Shown: positions 49,553-59,092, numbered from the stretch's first letter. The stretch is DNA of 64,000 bases from Microcoleus sp036704825 (GCA_036704825.1 JAUBSN010000004.1:1-64000), one strand, 5' to 3'. Made by a program: numbers and translations. Notes: generated from the sequence alone by a model not told the origin.

Positions 49553-50794
49553 ATGTTTAAGAAAAGTATCTTTACTCACATTCTCACCTCGTTCATCACT
49601 TTTGTACTGGTTGTTGCTTGCAGTCAAACCAATCAACTTACCACCACCACGACTAATAATCCGAGCAATACACCAGCAGCAGCTACACCCAATGGGGCCA
49701 CTGCCCTTCCAATTGGAGCAGCATTCTCGCAAACCAGCAACTATGCTCTTTTAGCTCAGGAATCAGTGGCTGGTGCCAAAATTGCTGAGAAATATTTCAA
49801 CGACAGGGGAGGTGTTAATGGTACTCCTATTAAAATGGTGTTTCAAGACACTGGAGGAGATGAAGCAGGAGCCATCAACGCCTTCCAAACTTTAATTAAT
49901 CAAGATCGAGTGGTTGGCATTGTTGGGCCATCATCTTCTCAGCAGGCATTTAGTGCCAATCCAATCGCAGAACGAGCAAAAGTGCCAGTCATTGGCGCAT
50001 CGAATACTGCCAAAGGGATTCCTGAGATTGGTGAGTATATTGCGCGTGTCTCTGCACCTATTTCGCTTGTAGCTCCCAATGCAGTAAAGGCAGCGCTTAA
50101 GCTTAATCCTAAGATTAAAAAAGTCGCTGTTTTTTATGCTCAAAATGATGCTTTCACGACATCGGAGACAGGAATTTTCCAGCAAGCGATTAAAAACCAA
50201 GGGCTGGATATCGTCACCGTCCAAAAGTTCCAAACTACTGACACGGACTTCCAAGCTCAAATTGGTAATGCACTCGCTCTCCAACCCGACTTAGTTGTTA
50301 TTTCAGGATTGGCAGCCGATGGAGGTAACTCTATCCGGCAACTGCGGGAACTGGGTTATCAAGGTACGATCGTTGGCGGCAATGGTTTGAACACGTCTAA
50401 TATCTTCTCGGTGTGTCAAGCACTCTGCGATGGTATTATCATTGCTCAAGCCTATAGTCCCGAAGCCCCCGGCGAAATCAATGCTGCCTTCCGCGATGCT
50501 TATGTAAAGCAAAAAAAGAAGGAACCACCGCAGTTTACTGCTCAAGCCTTCACTGCCGTACAAGTATTCGTGGAAGCCTTGAAAGCTTTGGATAGTAAAA
50601 CCAAACTCAGCGCGTTGTCATTGGCCCAGTTACGCACAAAGCTGAATCAGCAAATCCTAGCTGGAAAGTACAATACCCCTCTCGGTGAAATTGCCTTTAC
50701 CCCTGAAGGTGAAGTTGTACAGAGCCAGTTTTATATTGCTCAAATCAAGATGGATGTAGATGGAAATAATGGCAAGTTCATCTTTTTGAAGTAA
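49553..50794 (+). CDS. ABC transporter substrate-binding lipoprotein (branched-chain amino acid/urea type)
   Basis: The product has 413 residues from ATG 49553. The signal peptide ends in the lipobox LVVACSQ. A Thr/Asn/Pro-rich linker leads into a LivJ-like periplasmic-binding domain: IGAAFSQTSNYALLAQESVA, GIVGPSSSQQAFSANPIAER, FQTTDTDFQAQIGNALALQP and GTIVGGNGLNTSNIF. Permease and ATPase genes are not nearby, so it may be an orphan or a sensor. An upstream start at 49505 would add MFRTIV..., which resembles the RND start. The gene is bounded by the RND promoter duplication, so it may be under copper control (inference). Confidence 0.9.
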   Translation: MFKKSIFTHILTSFITFVLVVACSQTNQLTTTTTNNPSNTPAAATPNGATALPIGAAFSQTSNYALLAQESVAGAKIAEKYFNDRGGVNGTPIKMVFQDTGGDEAGAINAFQTLINQDRVVGIVGPSSSQQAFSANPIAERAKVPVIGASNTAKGIPEIGEYIARVSAPISLVAPNAVKAALKLNPKIKKVAVFYAQNDAFTTSETGIFQQAIKNQGLDIVTVQKFQTTDTDFQAQIGNALALQPDLVVISGLAADGGNSIRQLRELGYQGTIVGGNGLNTSNIFSVCQALCDGIIIAQAYSPEAPGEINAAFRDAYVKQKKKEPPQFTAQAFTAVQVFVEALKALDSKTKLSALSLAQLRTKLNQQILAGKYNTPLGEIAFTPEGEVVQSQFYIAQIKMDVDGNNGKFIFLK

Positions 50795-50864
50795 GTCAAA
50801 AGAGTGCATATTATATGATTTGAGATTTGAGATGATTTATGAATCCGGGTTAAATTTTAAAAGA

Positions 50865-50881
50865 TTTCATCCTAATTTCAT
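50865..50881 (+). promoter_or_regulatory. CopR-type box 4 (upstream of RND pump gene)
   Basis: TTTCAT-CCTAA-TTTCAT, 163 bp before ATG 51045. Compared with box 3, ~77 bp of extra sequence lies between box and gene. Confidence 0.75.
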
Positions 50882-51044
50882 TTTTGGGTGTCAAGCTAAA
50901 TAGCATGACTATTTAACACTGTTCAGCCAAGGGATCGCGGGAAAAGCTACGGCAGCCGCAGCCTTTGATATCGGCTAAATTTTATTGTTAAATGGTCGAT
51001 CGCCCAAGGGTGGCTGGTAGTCATCACCTCTATAAAATCATAAA

Positions 51045-54000
51045 ATGTTCAGCACTATTCTTAGATGGGTAATTAACCGCCGCTGGCTAGTCGTTGTCGC
51101 GACCATTATTGTTAGTCTTTGGACATTGTATATCATCCCCCAAATGTCCCTTGATGTCTTCCCTTCTTTTGCACCCCCGCAAGTCGAAATTCAGACGGAA
51201 GCACCGGGGCTCGCGCCGGAAGAAATCGAGTCTTTAGTAACACTGCCGATCGAAAGTGCAATTAACGGAACTCCTGGGGTGACAGCAGTGCGATCGTCTT
51301 CGGCTGTGGGTCTTTCTGCTGTTAAAGTTATCTTCGATTGGGGAACTGAAATTTATCAAGCGCGGCAGTTGATAACAGAACGGTTGCAGCAAGCGCAAAG
51401 CAAACTCCCGGCTGGGGTAGAAACACCGCAAATTTCTCCGACAACTTCTCCTGTCGGTACTGTTATCACCTATGCTTTTACATCAGAAACTACTCCTTTG
51501 ATGGAAGTGCGGCGTCTGGTTGATTGGCAAGTCACTAATCGCCTTCTAGCCGTGACTGGCGTTGCTCAAGTGGTGGCTTACGGCGGCGAAGAAAGGCAGT
51601 ATCAAGTATTAGTAGAACCTGCCAAGTTGAAAGCTTTTAATGTGTCTTTGCAGCAAGTAGCTGAAGCGGCGGCGGCTGCGAATGTTAACGCGCCGGGGGG
51701 GTATTTAATTACGCCGGATCGAGAAACTTTAATTCGGGGGGTGGGGCGGATTGAGTCTCTGGAAGATTTGCAGCAATCGGCGATCGCCTCTCGCCACGGA
51801 ACGCCCGTCAGAATTGCTGATGTGGCTGATGTCAAGATTGGTGCTGCAATCAAGCGGGGCGATGGCAGTTTTAACGGCAAAAAAGCTGTGATTGTGATGG
51901 TAAACAGACAGCCAGTTGCTGATACTCCGACGGTAACTAAAGCGGTTGAGGCAGCAATGGCCCAGGTGCAGCAAGCTCTGCCAAAAGATATTAAAGTTAC
52001 TGTGACTTTTCGACAGGAAGAATATATTAATTCCTCGGTGGAGAATGTGCGATCGGCTTTAGTTGAAGGCAGTATTATCGTCACCCTGATTCTCATCCCG
52101 TTTTTGATGAATTGGCGCACTCTGGCGGTTGTTTTGCTGGATTTTTTCCTAACTTGGCTGTTCGCGCTGCTGGCGATGTATTGGCTGGGGCTGGGGCTGA
52201 ATACGATGACTTTGGGGGGTTTGTCGGTGGCGATCGGCACTGCGATCGACGATGCGATCGTTTATGCCGAAAATACCTACCGCAACTTGAGAGAAAATAG
52301 GTCTTCGCTTCATCCTCGCCCGGTGATGGATGTGATTTTTGATGGCAGTCAGGAGGTGCGCGATTCGTTAATTGGAGCGACTGTAATTGGGATTGTGGTG
52401 TTTTCGCCAATTTTTACTTTGCCCGGTGTAGAAGGTCGAATTTTTACGCCTATGGGGATTACTTATTTGGTAGTTGTTGTAATTTCTAGTCTGGAATCGC
52501 TGTTAATATCTCCGGCTCTTTGCGCTATTTTGTTGCCTAACAAACGCATGACTGCTGCGGAACCTTCGCTGCCGAGATTTTGCAAAAAAATATATCATTT
52601 TTTGATAAATTTGTCAATGCGCTATTCGGGAATTCTTTTAGCTTTTGCTGCTGCTAGTATGGTGGCTGCATTAATTATTTTGCCATCCTTTGGACGGGTG
52701 TTTTTGCCGGAGTTTCAGGAGCAAACTTTGGTGAATACTATTTTGCTTTATCCGGGGGTGTCTTTGGAGACAACAGATAGTGCGGCTTTTGCTATTGAAG
52801 ATGCACTTAAGGATGATACCAGGTTTGAATACGTGCAAGTGCGATCGGGCAGAGCTCCGGGTGATGCTGATGCTGCGGGAGTTAATTTGGCTCACATTGA
52901 TATTGGTTTAAGCGAGGAGGGCATGAAAAACAGGCCGAAAACTTTGGAAGCGCTGCGGCAGGAGTTTGCTAAATTGCCGGGAGTTGCACCAAATATCGGC
53001 GGTTTTATTTCTCACCGGATGGATGAGGTTTTATCTGGTGTCAGAAGCCAGATTGCTGTCAAAATCTTTGGCCCGGATTTGGATCAGCTTCGCAGCATCG
53101 GTGCCAAAGTTGAAGAGCAAATGAAAACAATTGAGGGAATTGTGGATTTGCAACTCGAACCGCAGGTGCCAGTGCAACAAATTCAAATTAAGTTTAACCG
53201 TCAAGCTGCGGGTAGATACGGTTTGAAAATCGGAGAGCTTTCTGAAATAATTGAGATAGCTTTAAACGGCAAAGTTGTTTCTCAAGTTTTGGAGGTGCAG
53301 CAAACTTTTGACTTAGTTGTTTGGTTGCAGCCGGAAGCCAGAAACAACCTAGAAACTATTCAGAACTTGTTGGTTGATACTCCAAGCGGCAACAAGATTC
53401 CCCTGGCCCAAGTAGCGACTGTTAAATACGGTACGGGGCCAAATACGATTAACCGCGAGAATGTTTCCCGCTTGATTGTCGCGGCGGCTAATGCTAAAGG
53501 TAGGGACTTGCGATCGGTTGTGAATGAAATTCAAGCTAAAGTCAAAGGAGAGGTAGAGTTGCCTTTTGGCTATTTTATCCAGTACGGCGGTCAATTTGAA
53601 GCTGAGCAAAGAGCTTCGCAAAATATTATGATATTTAGTGCGATCGCCTTTTTGGTAATTACCGTATTGATGTACTTGTCAGTCAAGTCAATTCCTTCAA
53701 CTGCTACGATCGTGATTAATTTGCCGATCGGATTAGTGGGAGGAGTAATTGCGGTAGCTTTGACTGGCGGTATAATTTCCGTAGCTTCCCTGGTTGGCTT
53801 TGTCACATTATTCGGCGTTGCTACCCGCAACGGCTTGTTATTAGTAGACAACTACAACACTAAATTTGCCGAGGGAATGCCTTTTAAGGAAGCCATTATT
53901 AAAGGCTCGATGGAACGGCTCAACGCCATCCTGATGACCGCTTTAACTTCAGCTTTGGGTTTAGCACCTTTAGTATTTGAAGGCGGGGCGGGCAAGGAAA

Positions 54001-54158
54001 TCCTCCAACCGCTGTCAGTAGTAGTTTTAGGAGGGTTATTTACTTCTACAGCACTAACTCTGTTGGTTTTGCCAGCTTTGTATGCTCAATTCGGGCATTT
54101 CTTACGACCTCAAAAACCTCAGCCAGTTATTGAAGATGGTCAGGTACTTAATGTGTGA
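51045..54158 (+). CDS. RND heavy-metal efflux pump (CusA/CzcA family)
   Basis: This inner-membrane proton antiporter exports metal through a tripartite complex with the CusB-like adaptor. Length is 1037 residues, as usual. It begins MFSTILRWVINRRWLVVVAT and has twelve expected membrane segments. TM4 carries the paired acids GLSVAIGTAIDDAIVYAEN, and the second half has GFVTLFGVATRNGLLLVDNY. The copper-cluster context and the shared promoter box suggest copper(I). The C-terminal tail is short (PVIEDGQVLNV). The downstream lipoprotein gene starts 39 bp later, likely co-transcribed. Confidence 0.95.
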   Translation: MFSTILRWVINRRWLVVVATIIVSLWTLYIIPQMSLDVFPSFAPPQVEIQTEAPGLAPEEIESLVTLPIESAINGTPGVTAVRSSSAVGLSAVKVIFDWGTEIYQARQLITERLQQAQSKLPAGVETPQISPTTSPVGTVITYAFTSETTPLMEVRRLVDWQVTNRLLAVTGVAQVVAYGGEERQYQVLVEPAKLKAFNVSLQQVAEAAAAANVNAPGGYLITPDRETLIRGVGRIESLEDLQQSAIASRHGTPVRIADVADVKIGAAIKRGDGSFNGKKAVIVMVNRQPVADTPTVTKAVEAAMAQVQQALPKDIKVTVTFRQEEYINSSVENVRSALVEGSIIVTLILIPFLMNWRTLAVVLLDFFLTWLFALLAMYWLGLGLNTMTLGGLSVAIGTAIDDAIVYAENTYRNLRENRSSLHPRPVMDVIFDGSQEVRDSLIGATVIGIVVFSPIFTLPGVEGRIFTPMGITYLVVVVISSLESLLISPALCAILLPNKRMTAAEPSLPRFCKKIYHFLINLSMRYSGILLAFAAASMVAALIILPSFGRVFLPEFQEQTLVNTILLYPGVSLETTDSAAFAIEDALKDDTRFEYVQVRSGRAPGDADAAGVNLAHIDIGLSEEGMKNRPKTLEALRQEFAKLPGVAPNIGGFISHRMDEVLSGVRSQIAVKIFGPDLDQLRSIGAKVEEQMKTIEGIVDLQLEPQVPVQQIQIKFNRQAAGRYGLKIGELSEIIEIALNGKVVSQVLEVQQTFDLVVWLQPEARNNLETIQNLLVDTPSGNKIPLAQVATVKYGTGPNTINRENVSRLIVAAANAKGRDLRSVVNEIQAKVKGEVELPFGYFIQYGGQFEAEQRASQNIMIFSAIAFLVITVLMYLSVKSIPSTATIVINLPIGLVGGVIAVALTGGIISVASLVGFVTLFGVATRNGLLLVDNYNTKFAEGMPFKEAIIKGSMERLNAILMTALTSALGLAPLVFEGGAGKEILQPLSVVVLGGLFTSTALTLLVLPALYAQFGHFLRPQKPQPVIEDGQVLNV

Positions 54159-54197
54159 TATTTTCTAATTATTGTCCGTCAGCAAGGAGTCAAACCA

Positions 54198-54677
54198 ATG
54201 AAATCGCTCAAGTCTAGCTTAATTGTTCTAGGTAGTGTCGGATTGCTGTTTTTGGGAGCTTGCAGTCAAGGCGACCAAGCAAGCGATCCAAATAGCACTC
54301 CAGCATCCCCTCCTGTCGCCTCTCAACCTGCGTCTCCTACTCCCGCCACTTCTCCTGCAACAGCAACTCAAGGGGGGCAAGTTGTAAAGTCTGGAGCTTA
54401 CTATTTAGAGTTTGTACCTGAAAAAGAAGCTACCGGAACTCATTTAGATGTTTTTTTGCAAAAAGGGGAGAACAAGGAACCAGTTCCTAACGCCAAAGTG
54501 ACGGCTCAAGTGCAGTTGGCGAATGGAAAGCAGCAAACCCTAGCTCTCAAATACGATGCTGAGAACAAACATTACGCTGTGGTGTTTCCCGGCAAAGATG
54601 CAGGAAGTTATCCCGTGAAAGTGACTGCGGATATTAACGGAGAAAAAGTTGACGGTCGTTTTACCTTCAATCAATAG
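54198..54677 (+). CDS. YtkA/CopC-like Ig-fold lipoprotein
   Basis: The product has 159 residues with lipobox LFLGACSQ, then a Pro/Ala/Ser/Thr linker (ATSPATATQGG) and one beta-sandwich domain (YYLEFVPEKEATGTHLDVFL, NAKVTAQVQLANGKQ, GSYPVKVTADINGEKVDGRF). It follows the pump gene in the same operon and may hold metal at the outer face of a membrane. It occupies the place that copC has after copBA in Synechocystis as I recall. Confidence 0.75.
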   Translation: MKSLKSSLIVLGSVGLLFLGACSQGDQASDPNSTPASPPVASQPASPTPATSPATATQGGQVVKSGAYYLEFVPEKEATGTHLDVFLQKGENKEPVPNAKVTAQVQLANGKQQTLALKYDAENKHYAVVFPGKDAGSYPVKVTADINGEKVDGRFTFNQ

Positions 54678-54689
54678 ATAGCTGATTGA

Positions 54690-54721
54690 TTAATGCGCTC
54701 TAACTTATGGGCGCATTAGTT
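54690..54721. terminator. bidirectional terminator between lipoprotein and FTR1 genes
   Basis: The stem TTAATGCGC (54692-54700) and GCGCATTAG (54711-54719) surrounds a short loop between two convergent operons. A second HIP1-containing hairpin lies at ~54763-54782. Confidence 0.6.
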
Positions 54722-54791
54722 ATTAGCAACAAACAACTGCCTCCTGCATTTCCACTAAAAAGCCGATCGCGTTTCGATCGCACTTTATTTA

Positions 54792-55736
54792 CTATTTCGT
54801 TGCCTGCCTTTTTTTGAAGGGGAAGAAAACTCGACCTGCCAAACTTTGGAAGTAGATGCCACCGACAGTACCTAAAAACATCAAATAGGCGATCGCCTGC
54901 ACGACATACAGCTTGTCCGTGTATCCAAACATCGCACTCAACAGCAAACCGGGAAACTTGTCTTCGGGAAGCAGTTGCGAGCTATTCCAGACCATCGGCC
55001 CGAGAATGCAAGAGTGGATTTTAGTAAATCTTTCGTAATAGAAACACAGTGCTGCTGATTCGCGATTTGTTTGCGATAAAATATTCACCGCGCTGTCAAA
55101 TAATCCCAAAGTAGATACCACTAAACCCGCTACAATGAAGAGCAATAAAATGCCCATATATTTGAAAAACAGGCGGATATTAATTTTGACTCCCCATTTA
55201 AACAGCAGGACACCAATTCCGGTGGCTGAGAGAATGCCCGCCAAAGCGCCGAGGGCTGGAATAATGCCTTGTTGAAACTTGGCAACCACAAACAAAACGG
55301 TTTCAAATCCTTCGCGTAAAACGGCAATCAAAACTAAACTAAATACGCCCCAGCCGGCATGAGAATTTTGCGTTAAGGCGGCACTCACAGCGCCTTCGAC
55401 TTCGGCTTTCATAAATCGCGCTTGCTTGGTCATCCAAATCAGCATCCAGCTCAGCATTGCGATCGCTATAATCCCAAAGGTTGCCTCTAGCAGCGACTCC
55501 ATAATCGGTGCAAAAGGCTGATTCGATGCGGATAAAATTTGAATAGTCCAGCCGAACAGTACACCTATCAAAGCGCTGGCAATAAGTCCAACCGCAACAC
55601 CGCCGAAAACCCAAGGACTTAAATAACTTTGTCCTGATTTTTTGAGGCAAGCTAGAACAATTCCGACAACTAAGGCGGCTTCGACTCCTTCGCGGAGGGT
55701 AATTACAAATGTGGGCAATGCTTCGCCAAAATTCAT
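54792..55736 (-). CDS. FTR1-family high-affinity iron permease
   Basis: This inner-membrane iron transporter has 314 residues and seven membrane segments. The two REXXE iron motifs are visible: TLREGVEAAL (15-19) and VLREGFETVL (~142-146). It is the last gene of a minus-strand operon: multicopper oxidase, EfeO-like lipoprotein, permease. That set parallels the yeast Fet3-Ftr1 pair and bacterial EfeUOB. Confidence 0.93.
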   Translation of the reverse strand: MNFGEALPTFVITLREGVEAALVVGIVLACLKKSGQSYLSPWVFGGVAVGLIASALIGVLFGWTIQILSASNQPFAPIMESLLEATFGIIAIAMLSWMLIWMTKQARFMKAEVEGAVSAALTQNSHAGWGVFSLVLIAVLREGFETVLFVVAKFQQGIIPALGALAGILSATGIGVLLFKWGVKINIRLFFKYMGILLLFIVAGLVVSTLGLFDSAVNILSQTNRESAALCFYYERFTKIHSCILGPMVWNSSQLLPEDKFPGLLLSAMFGYTDKLYVVQAIAYLMFLGTVGGIYFQSLAGRVFFPFKKRQATK

Positions 55737-55823
55737 TTTTTTATGGTGGGAATGAGAGTGGTTAACGAGCTAGGTAATTGGCAGATTATTTACCAATTAC
55801 CGCTCTTGATAAGAGTGATGTTT

Positions 55824-56852
55824 TTAGGATGCTGGTTTGAGAACTTTTTGGCTGTCGCTTTCGATCGTTTTAACTAGCTGGTTGACTTGTTCGGTGGTTT
55901 TTACGGGGGCGGGGGGCGCGATCGCCGTTGGCCAAGTTGTCTTCAGTTCCGTCATGTTTGCAACAATTGCTTTGTCAATTTCAGGGCTGGCTTTAGCCAC
56001 TTGTTCGGCGATATCTTTGTACAGCATTTCCGCGTACATGACAAAACCCCGCGAATCTTGATATTCAATAATTGCGGAAATTTTGCCGTTAGCAACTGCG
56101 GCTCCGTATTCGGAATTAGCTGTATCCAGCAAGCCGTTAATCACTTGCAGGACGAATTTCGGATCTTTTCGCTGCGTTTCTGGAAGAGCGGCAATTGCTC
56201 CGTCAACTGCTTGCATTGATGTGTCAAATTCCGCCTTCACTTGAGCCGGATCTTTTGCACCTGCTTTAACTAAATCCTGCAATTTTATTAAAGTAGCCTT
56301 AAATTCAGGAATTTTACGCTCGTTTAGCTGATCTTCCACATCGGCATAAATTTCTTCGATTGGATGCCCGATGTGAGGTTCTGCTTGGTCTGGTTTGCCT
56401 TGATCCAAGAGTTCTTGGGCTACGAAAAGATGCCCTTTCATCAAGCCGAGTTTAGTCATGTAGTCTACATCTTTGGCTTCGCCTGTGAGTACGATATCCT
56501 CAATAGTTACCAAGTCTTTGATTTGGTCGAATTGGGCTTGAGTAATGACATTTTTTGAAACCAATTCTTCGACTTTTCCGTAAGGGCGGCTGGCTTGAAT
56601 TTTGTTAGAAAGTGCCGGTATTCCTAACTTGGCTTCGAGTTTATCTAACTCCGAAAGAATGGCAGTATTGATGTTAATGCCGGGCTTTCCTCCGTGACTC
56701 CCGCTGTGACCGCTTGTGGCTGCAGGACTGGCTGTGGCAGCGGGTGAAGCGGTGCTGTCGGTGTTGCTAGCTGTGGGGGAAACGCAACCGGTCAGAGCAA
56801 CGAGGATGGCTGTAGCGGTTGCTGTAGGTAATAAACGAAATGTTGATAACAT
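55824..56852 (-). CDS. lipoprotein with ComEA-like HhH region and EfeO-like helical domain
   Basis: The product has 342 residues. The signal peptide ends ALTGCVSP (lipobox). After an Ala/Ser/Thr linker with a His cluster (GHSGSHGG), a helix-hairpin-helix-like part reads GININTAILSELDKLEAKLG ... VEELVSKNVITQAQFDQIKD. The remaining ~220 residues form a helical bundle with HIGHPIEEIYADVEDQLNER and YEYGAAVANGK-like segments (NSEYGAAVANGKISAIIEYQ), as in EfeO/imelysin-like proteins. It probably delivers iron to the permease 87 bp downstream. Confidence 0.75.
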   Translation of the reverse strand: MLSTFRLLPTATATAILVALTGCVSPTASNTDSTASPAATASPAATSGHSGSHGGKPGININTAILSELDKLEAKLGIPALSNKIQASRPYGKVEELVSKNVITQAQFDQIKDLVTIEDIVLTGEAKDVDYMTKLGLMKGHLFVAQELLDQGKPDQAEPHIGHPIEEIYADVEDQLNERKIPEFKATLIKLQDLVKAGAKDPAQVKAEFDTSMQAVDGAIAALPETQRKDPKFVLQVINGLLDTANSEYGAAVANGKISAIIEYQDSRGFVMYAEMLYKDIAEQVAKASPEIDKAIVANMTELKTTWPTAIAPPAPVKTTEQVNQLVKTIESDSQKVLKPAS

Positions 56853-57012
56853 GGCAGTTGCTAATTTTTACGTTATGTGCATTTGGACTCACAACTTATT
56901 AAGAAAAATTCTCAATTGTCGGCGAGCTATTCATTCTACCTATTTGCGATCGAGCTTGTCAAATAATTTCATACTTTATTTGAATCGGCGCACCCTGGTA
57001 GCAGGATTTGGT

Positions 57013-58017
57013 TTAAGTGATGACTTCAAATACACCCATGCAGCCAGCTTCGGCGATCGCATCTTGATGGGGATGAAACATAAATTTTCCAGCGTAGCCG
57101 TAGGTAAACTCTAAGATATGTCTTTCAGCTACTCCCATTGTGATGACATCAGTTCTTTCACTGGGAGTTAAAGTCATTCCCGTGCGATATACGTCAAAAA
57201 AGTTGGCGTGCAAGTGGAATGTTACTGCTGCTTCGTACTCAATCAGGTTGAGTACGTACAGCCTGATTAGCTGATTTCGGTAAATAGAGATCGGGTTGTT
57301 CATATAATAATTTGGCAACCCGTTAAAAGCGTAAAGTTCGTTTTTTTCATCGTCGTTTACGTCGTATCCACCCATGACCAACATGATTTCATCGGCGGGC
57401 GGACGGGGTTTTGGCGGATCGACGATGAACATTCCATAGAGCCCTTTACCTATATGGCGAGTTACGGGAGCAATATGGCAGTGATATAGATGCACTCCGT
57501 AGGGATTGGCATCGAATTCATAAATAAATACCGAACCGTGTTTCACTGGTTTAACGCCATCCATTTCGCTGGTATGAACGCCGTGAAAGTGCAGCGAATG
57601 AGAATGTCCGGCTTTGTTATAAAAAATTACGCGGATGCGATCGCCCTCTGTTGCCCTCAATGTCGGCCCCGGCACGCGGTTGTTCACGTTCCAAGTGTTG
57701 AAATTGACGGCGCTGTTAAGTTTGACGATCGAAGTATTAGCTTCCAGGCGAAATTCCCGAACCGTGCGCCCGTTTTCGCGCGTCACTGTGCCGTAATCAA
57801 AATCCCGCGCAATTTGCATCGGGTTGATATTGCTGACGGTGAGTGCATCTGCGGGCATGGGCGGTATTCTCGCGACTGATGTCGGTTTGCGAGTCAAGCG
57901 TTGAAGTGCGATCGCGCCCCCCGCTACCCCAGCCCCAGCTATTCCTAGCTGTAGCAGTTGGCGGCGACTCCAGCGCCCCGGCTTTTTCATGGGGGGGCGA
58001 TCGGATAAATCTGTCAT
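57013..58017 (-). CDS. two-domain multicopper oxidase with Tat signal
   Basis: The exported ferroxidase or cuprous oxidase has 334 residues. A twin-arginine signal (WSRRQLLQLGIAGAGVAGGA) opens the protein. Copper-site motifs are HSLHFHG (~141), HLYHCHIAP (~181), TFHLHANFFD (~265) and KFMFHPHQDAIAEAGCMGVF at the end. Two cupredoxin domains instead of three make it a small type. First gene of the iron-uptake operon. Copper need of this enzyme links copper and iron handling. Confidence 0.9.
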   Translation of the reverse strand: MTDLSDRPPMKKPGRWSRRQLLQLGIAGAGVAGGAIALQRLTRKPTSVARIPPMPADALTVSNINPMQIARDFDYGTVTRENGRTVREFRLEANTSIVKLNSAVNFNTWNVNNRVPGPTLRATEGDRIRVIFYNKAGHSHSLHFHGVHTSEMDGVKPVKHGSVFIYEFDANPYGVHLYHCHIAPVTRHIGKGLYGMFIVDPPKPRPPADEIMLVMGGYDVNDDEKNELYAFNGLPNYYMNNPISIYRNQLIRLYVLNLIEYEAAVTFHLHANFFDVYRTGMTLTPSERTDVITMGVAERHILEFTYGYAGKFMFHPHQDAIAEAGCMGVFEVIT

Positions 58018-58119
58018 GCTTATTAAAAATTTTTATCAAAAATTTACTCGTGGCTGATTATAAGACATTACTAGCTTATTGTCAATCATTGTCAACAGTC
58101 ATCTTTTTCTGGCAAGTCA

Positions 58120-58170
58120 ATCGATTTTAGATTTGAGATTTGAGATTTGAGATTTATTTCCGTCAGTCAG
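58120..58170. repeat. TGAGATT heptamer tract
   Basis: Three to four copies of GATTTGA/TGAGATT occur in a row. A shorter run of the same unit is at ~50817-50833 beside the RND promoter. Confidence 0.6.
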
Positions 58171-58226
58171 CCTGCCCGTTGGAATAAATCCGGGGGCTTG
58201 CGATCCAATGAGTTTCGGTCATAAAA

Positions 58227-58243
58227 TTTCATGCTGATTTCAT
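58227..58243 (+). promoter_or_regulatory. CopR-type box 5 (upstream of the response regulator gene)
   Basis: TTTCAT-GCTGA-TTTCAT keeps both half-sites and the 11-bp phase, with a different spacer. It ends 82 bp before ATG 58326 and suggests autoregulation. Confidence 0.7.
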
Positions 58244-58325
58244 CTCAGTATGTGAGGTTAGATATTGGGGTAGATGCTGCCGAATGCTAACAATGTATAA
58301 AGTTTTACCGCTATAAATTAGAGTT

Positions 58326-59015
58326 ATGAGAGTTTTGCTAGTTGAAGATGAGCCAGATTTAGGGAAAGCGATCGATCGCACTTTAAAGCAGGAAAAATAT
58401 ATAGTTGACTGGGCCATAGATGGCAGTGAAGCTTGGGAATATTTAGACAGTCAGTGGACGCAATATAACCTGGCTATTTTTGACTGGTTGCTACCAGGAT
58501 TGTCAGGATTGGAACTGCTGCGGAGATTGCGTGCTAAAAATAGCGCCCTGCCCGTCTTGATGCTGACAGCAAAAGACCGCATGGAAGATAAAGTTGCGGG
58601 ACTAGATGCCGGGGCTGACGATTATTTAGTTAAACCGTTTGGGATGGCGGAACTGTTAGCAAGATTGCGGGCTTTGCAAAGGCGATCGCCCCAAATTATG
58701 CCACAACAGCTACAAGTAGGGAATCTCGTTCTCGACTGCGGAACTCGAACTGTGTGCCATCTCGATCGAAGTGGCAACAGCCAGATAATTGCTCTAACAA
58801 AAAAAGAATTTCAACTGTTAGAATATTTTATGAAACATCCGAACCAAATTATCACCACTGACCAAATTCGGAATCAGCTATGGGAGGCGAGTGCAGATAC
58901 CTTTAGCAATGTGGTAGCAGCTCAAGTGCGCTTGCTGCGGCGCAAACTCGAGTCGGTTGGCGGCACGAATTTAATTGAAACCGTTCACGGCGTCGGATAC
59001 CGCATGAGAAATTAA
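58326..59015 (+). CDS. OmpR-family response regulator (CopR/RppA-like)
   Basis: The product has 229 residues. The receiver domain has acidic pocket VEDEPD, the phospho-acceptor Asp53 (AIFDWLLPG), Thr82-Ala and Lys104 (DDYLVKPFG). The C-terminal winged helix (TKKEFQLLEYFMKHPNQIIT, GGTNLIETVHGVGYRMRN) binds direct repeats. It is most likely the factor for the five TTTCAT-N5-TTTCAT boxes in this island (inference). The histidine kinase gene follows, split off by a toxin-antitoxin pair. Confidence 0.93.
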   Translation: MRVLLVEDEPDLGKAIDRTLKQEKYIVDWAIDGSEAWEYLDSQWTQYNLAIFDWLLPGLSGLELLRRLRAKNSALPVLMLTAKDRMEDKVAGLDAGADDYLVKPFGMAELLARLRALQRRSPQIMPQQLQVGNLVLDCGTRTVCHLDRSGNSQIIALTKKEFQLLEYFMKHPNQIITTDQIRNQLWEASADTFSNVVAAQVRLLRRKLESVGGTNLIETVHGVGYRMRN

Positions 59016-59092
59016 AGCGGTAGGGGCAACAGCGGGCGGATTATATCTCGTTTCCAGTATCTGGCTATAATATAGAAAACTCGATCGTCAAA

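Noticed and set aside
57490..57879. 129-codon plus-strand frame opposite the multicopper oxidase
   Set aside because: Antisense to conserved copper-site motifs, His-rich only because of that.
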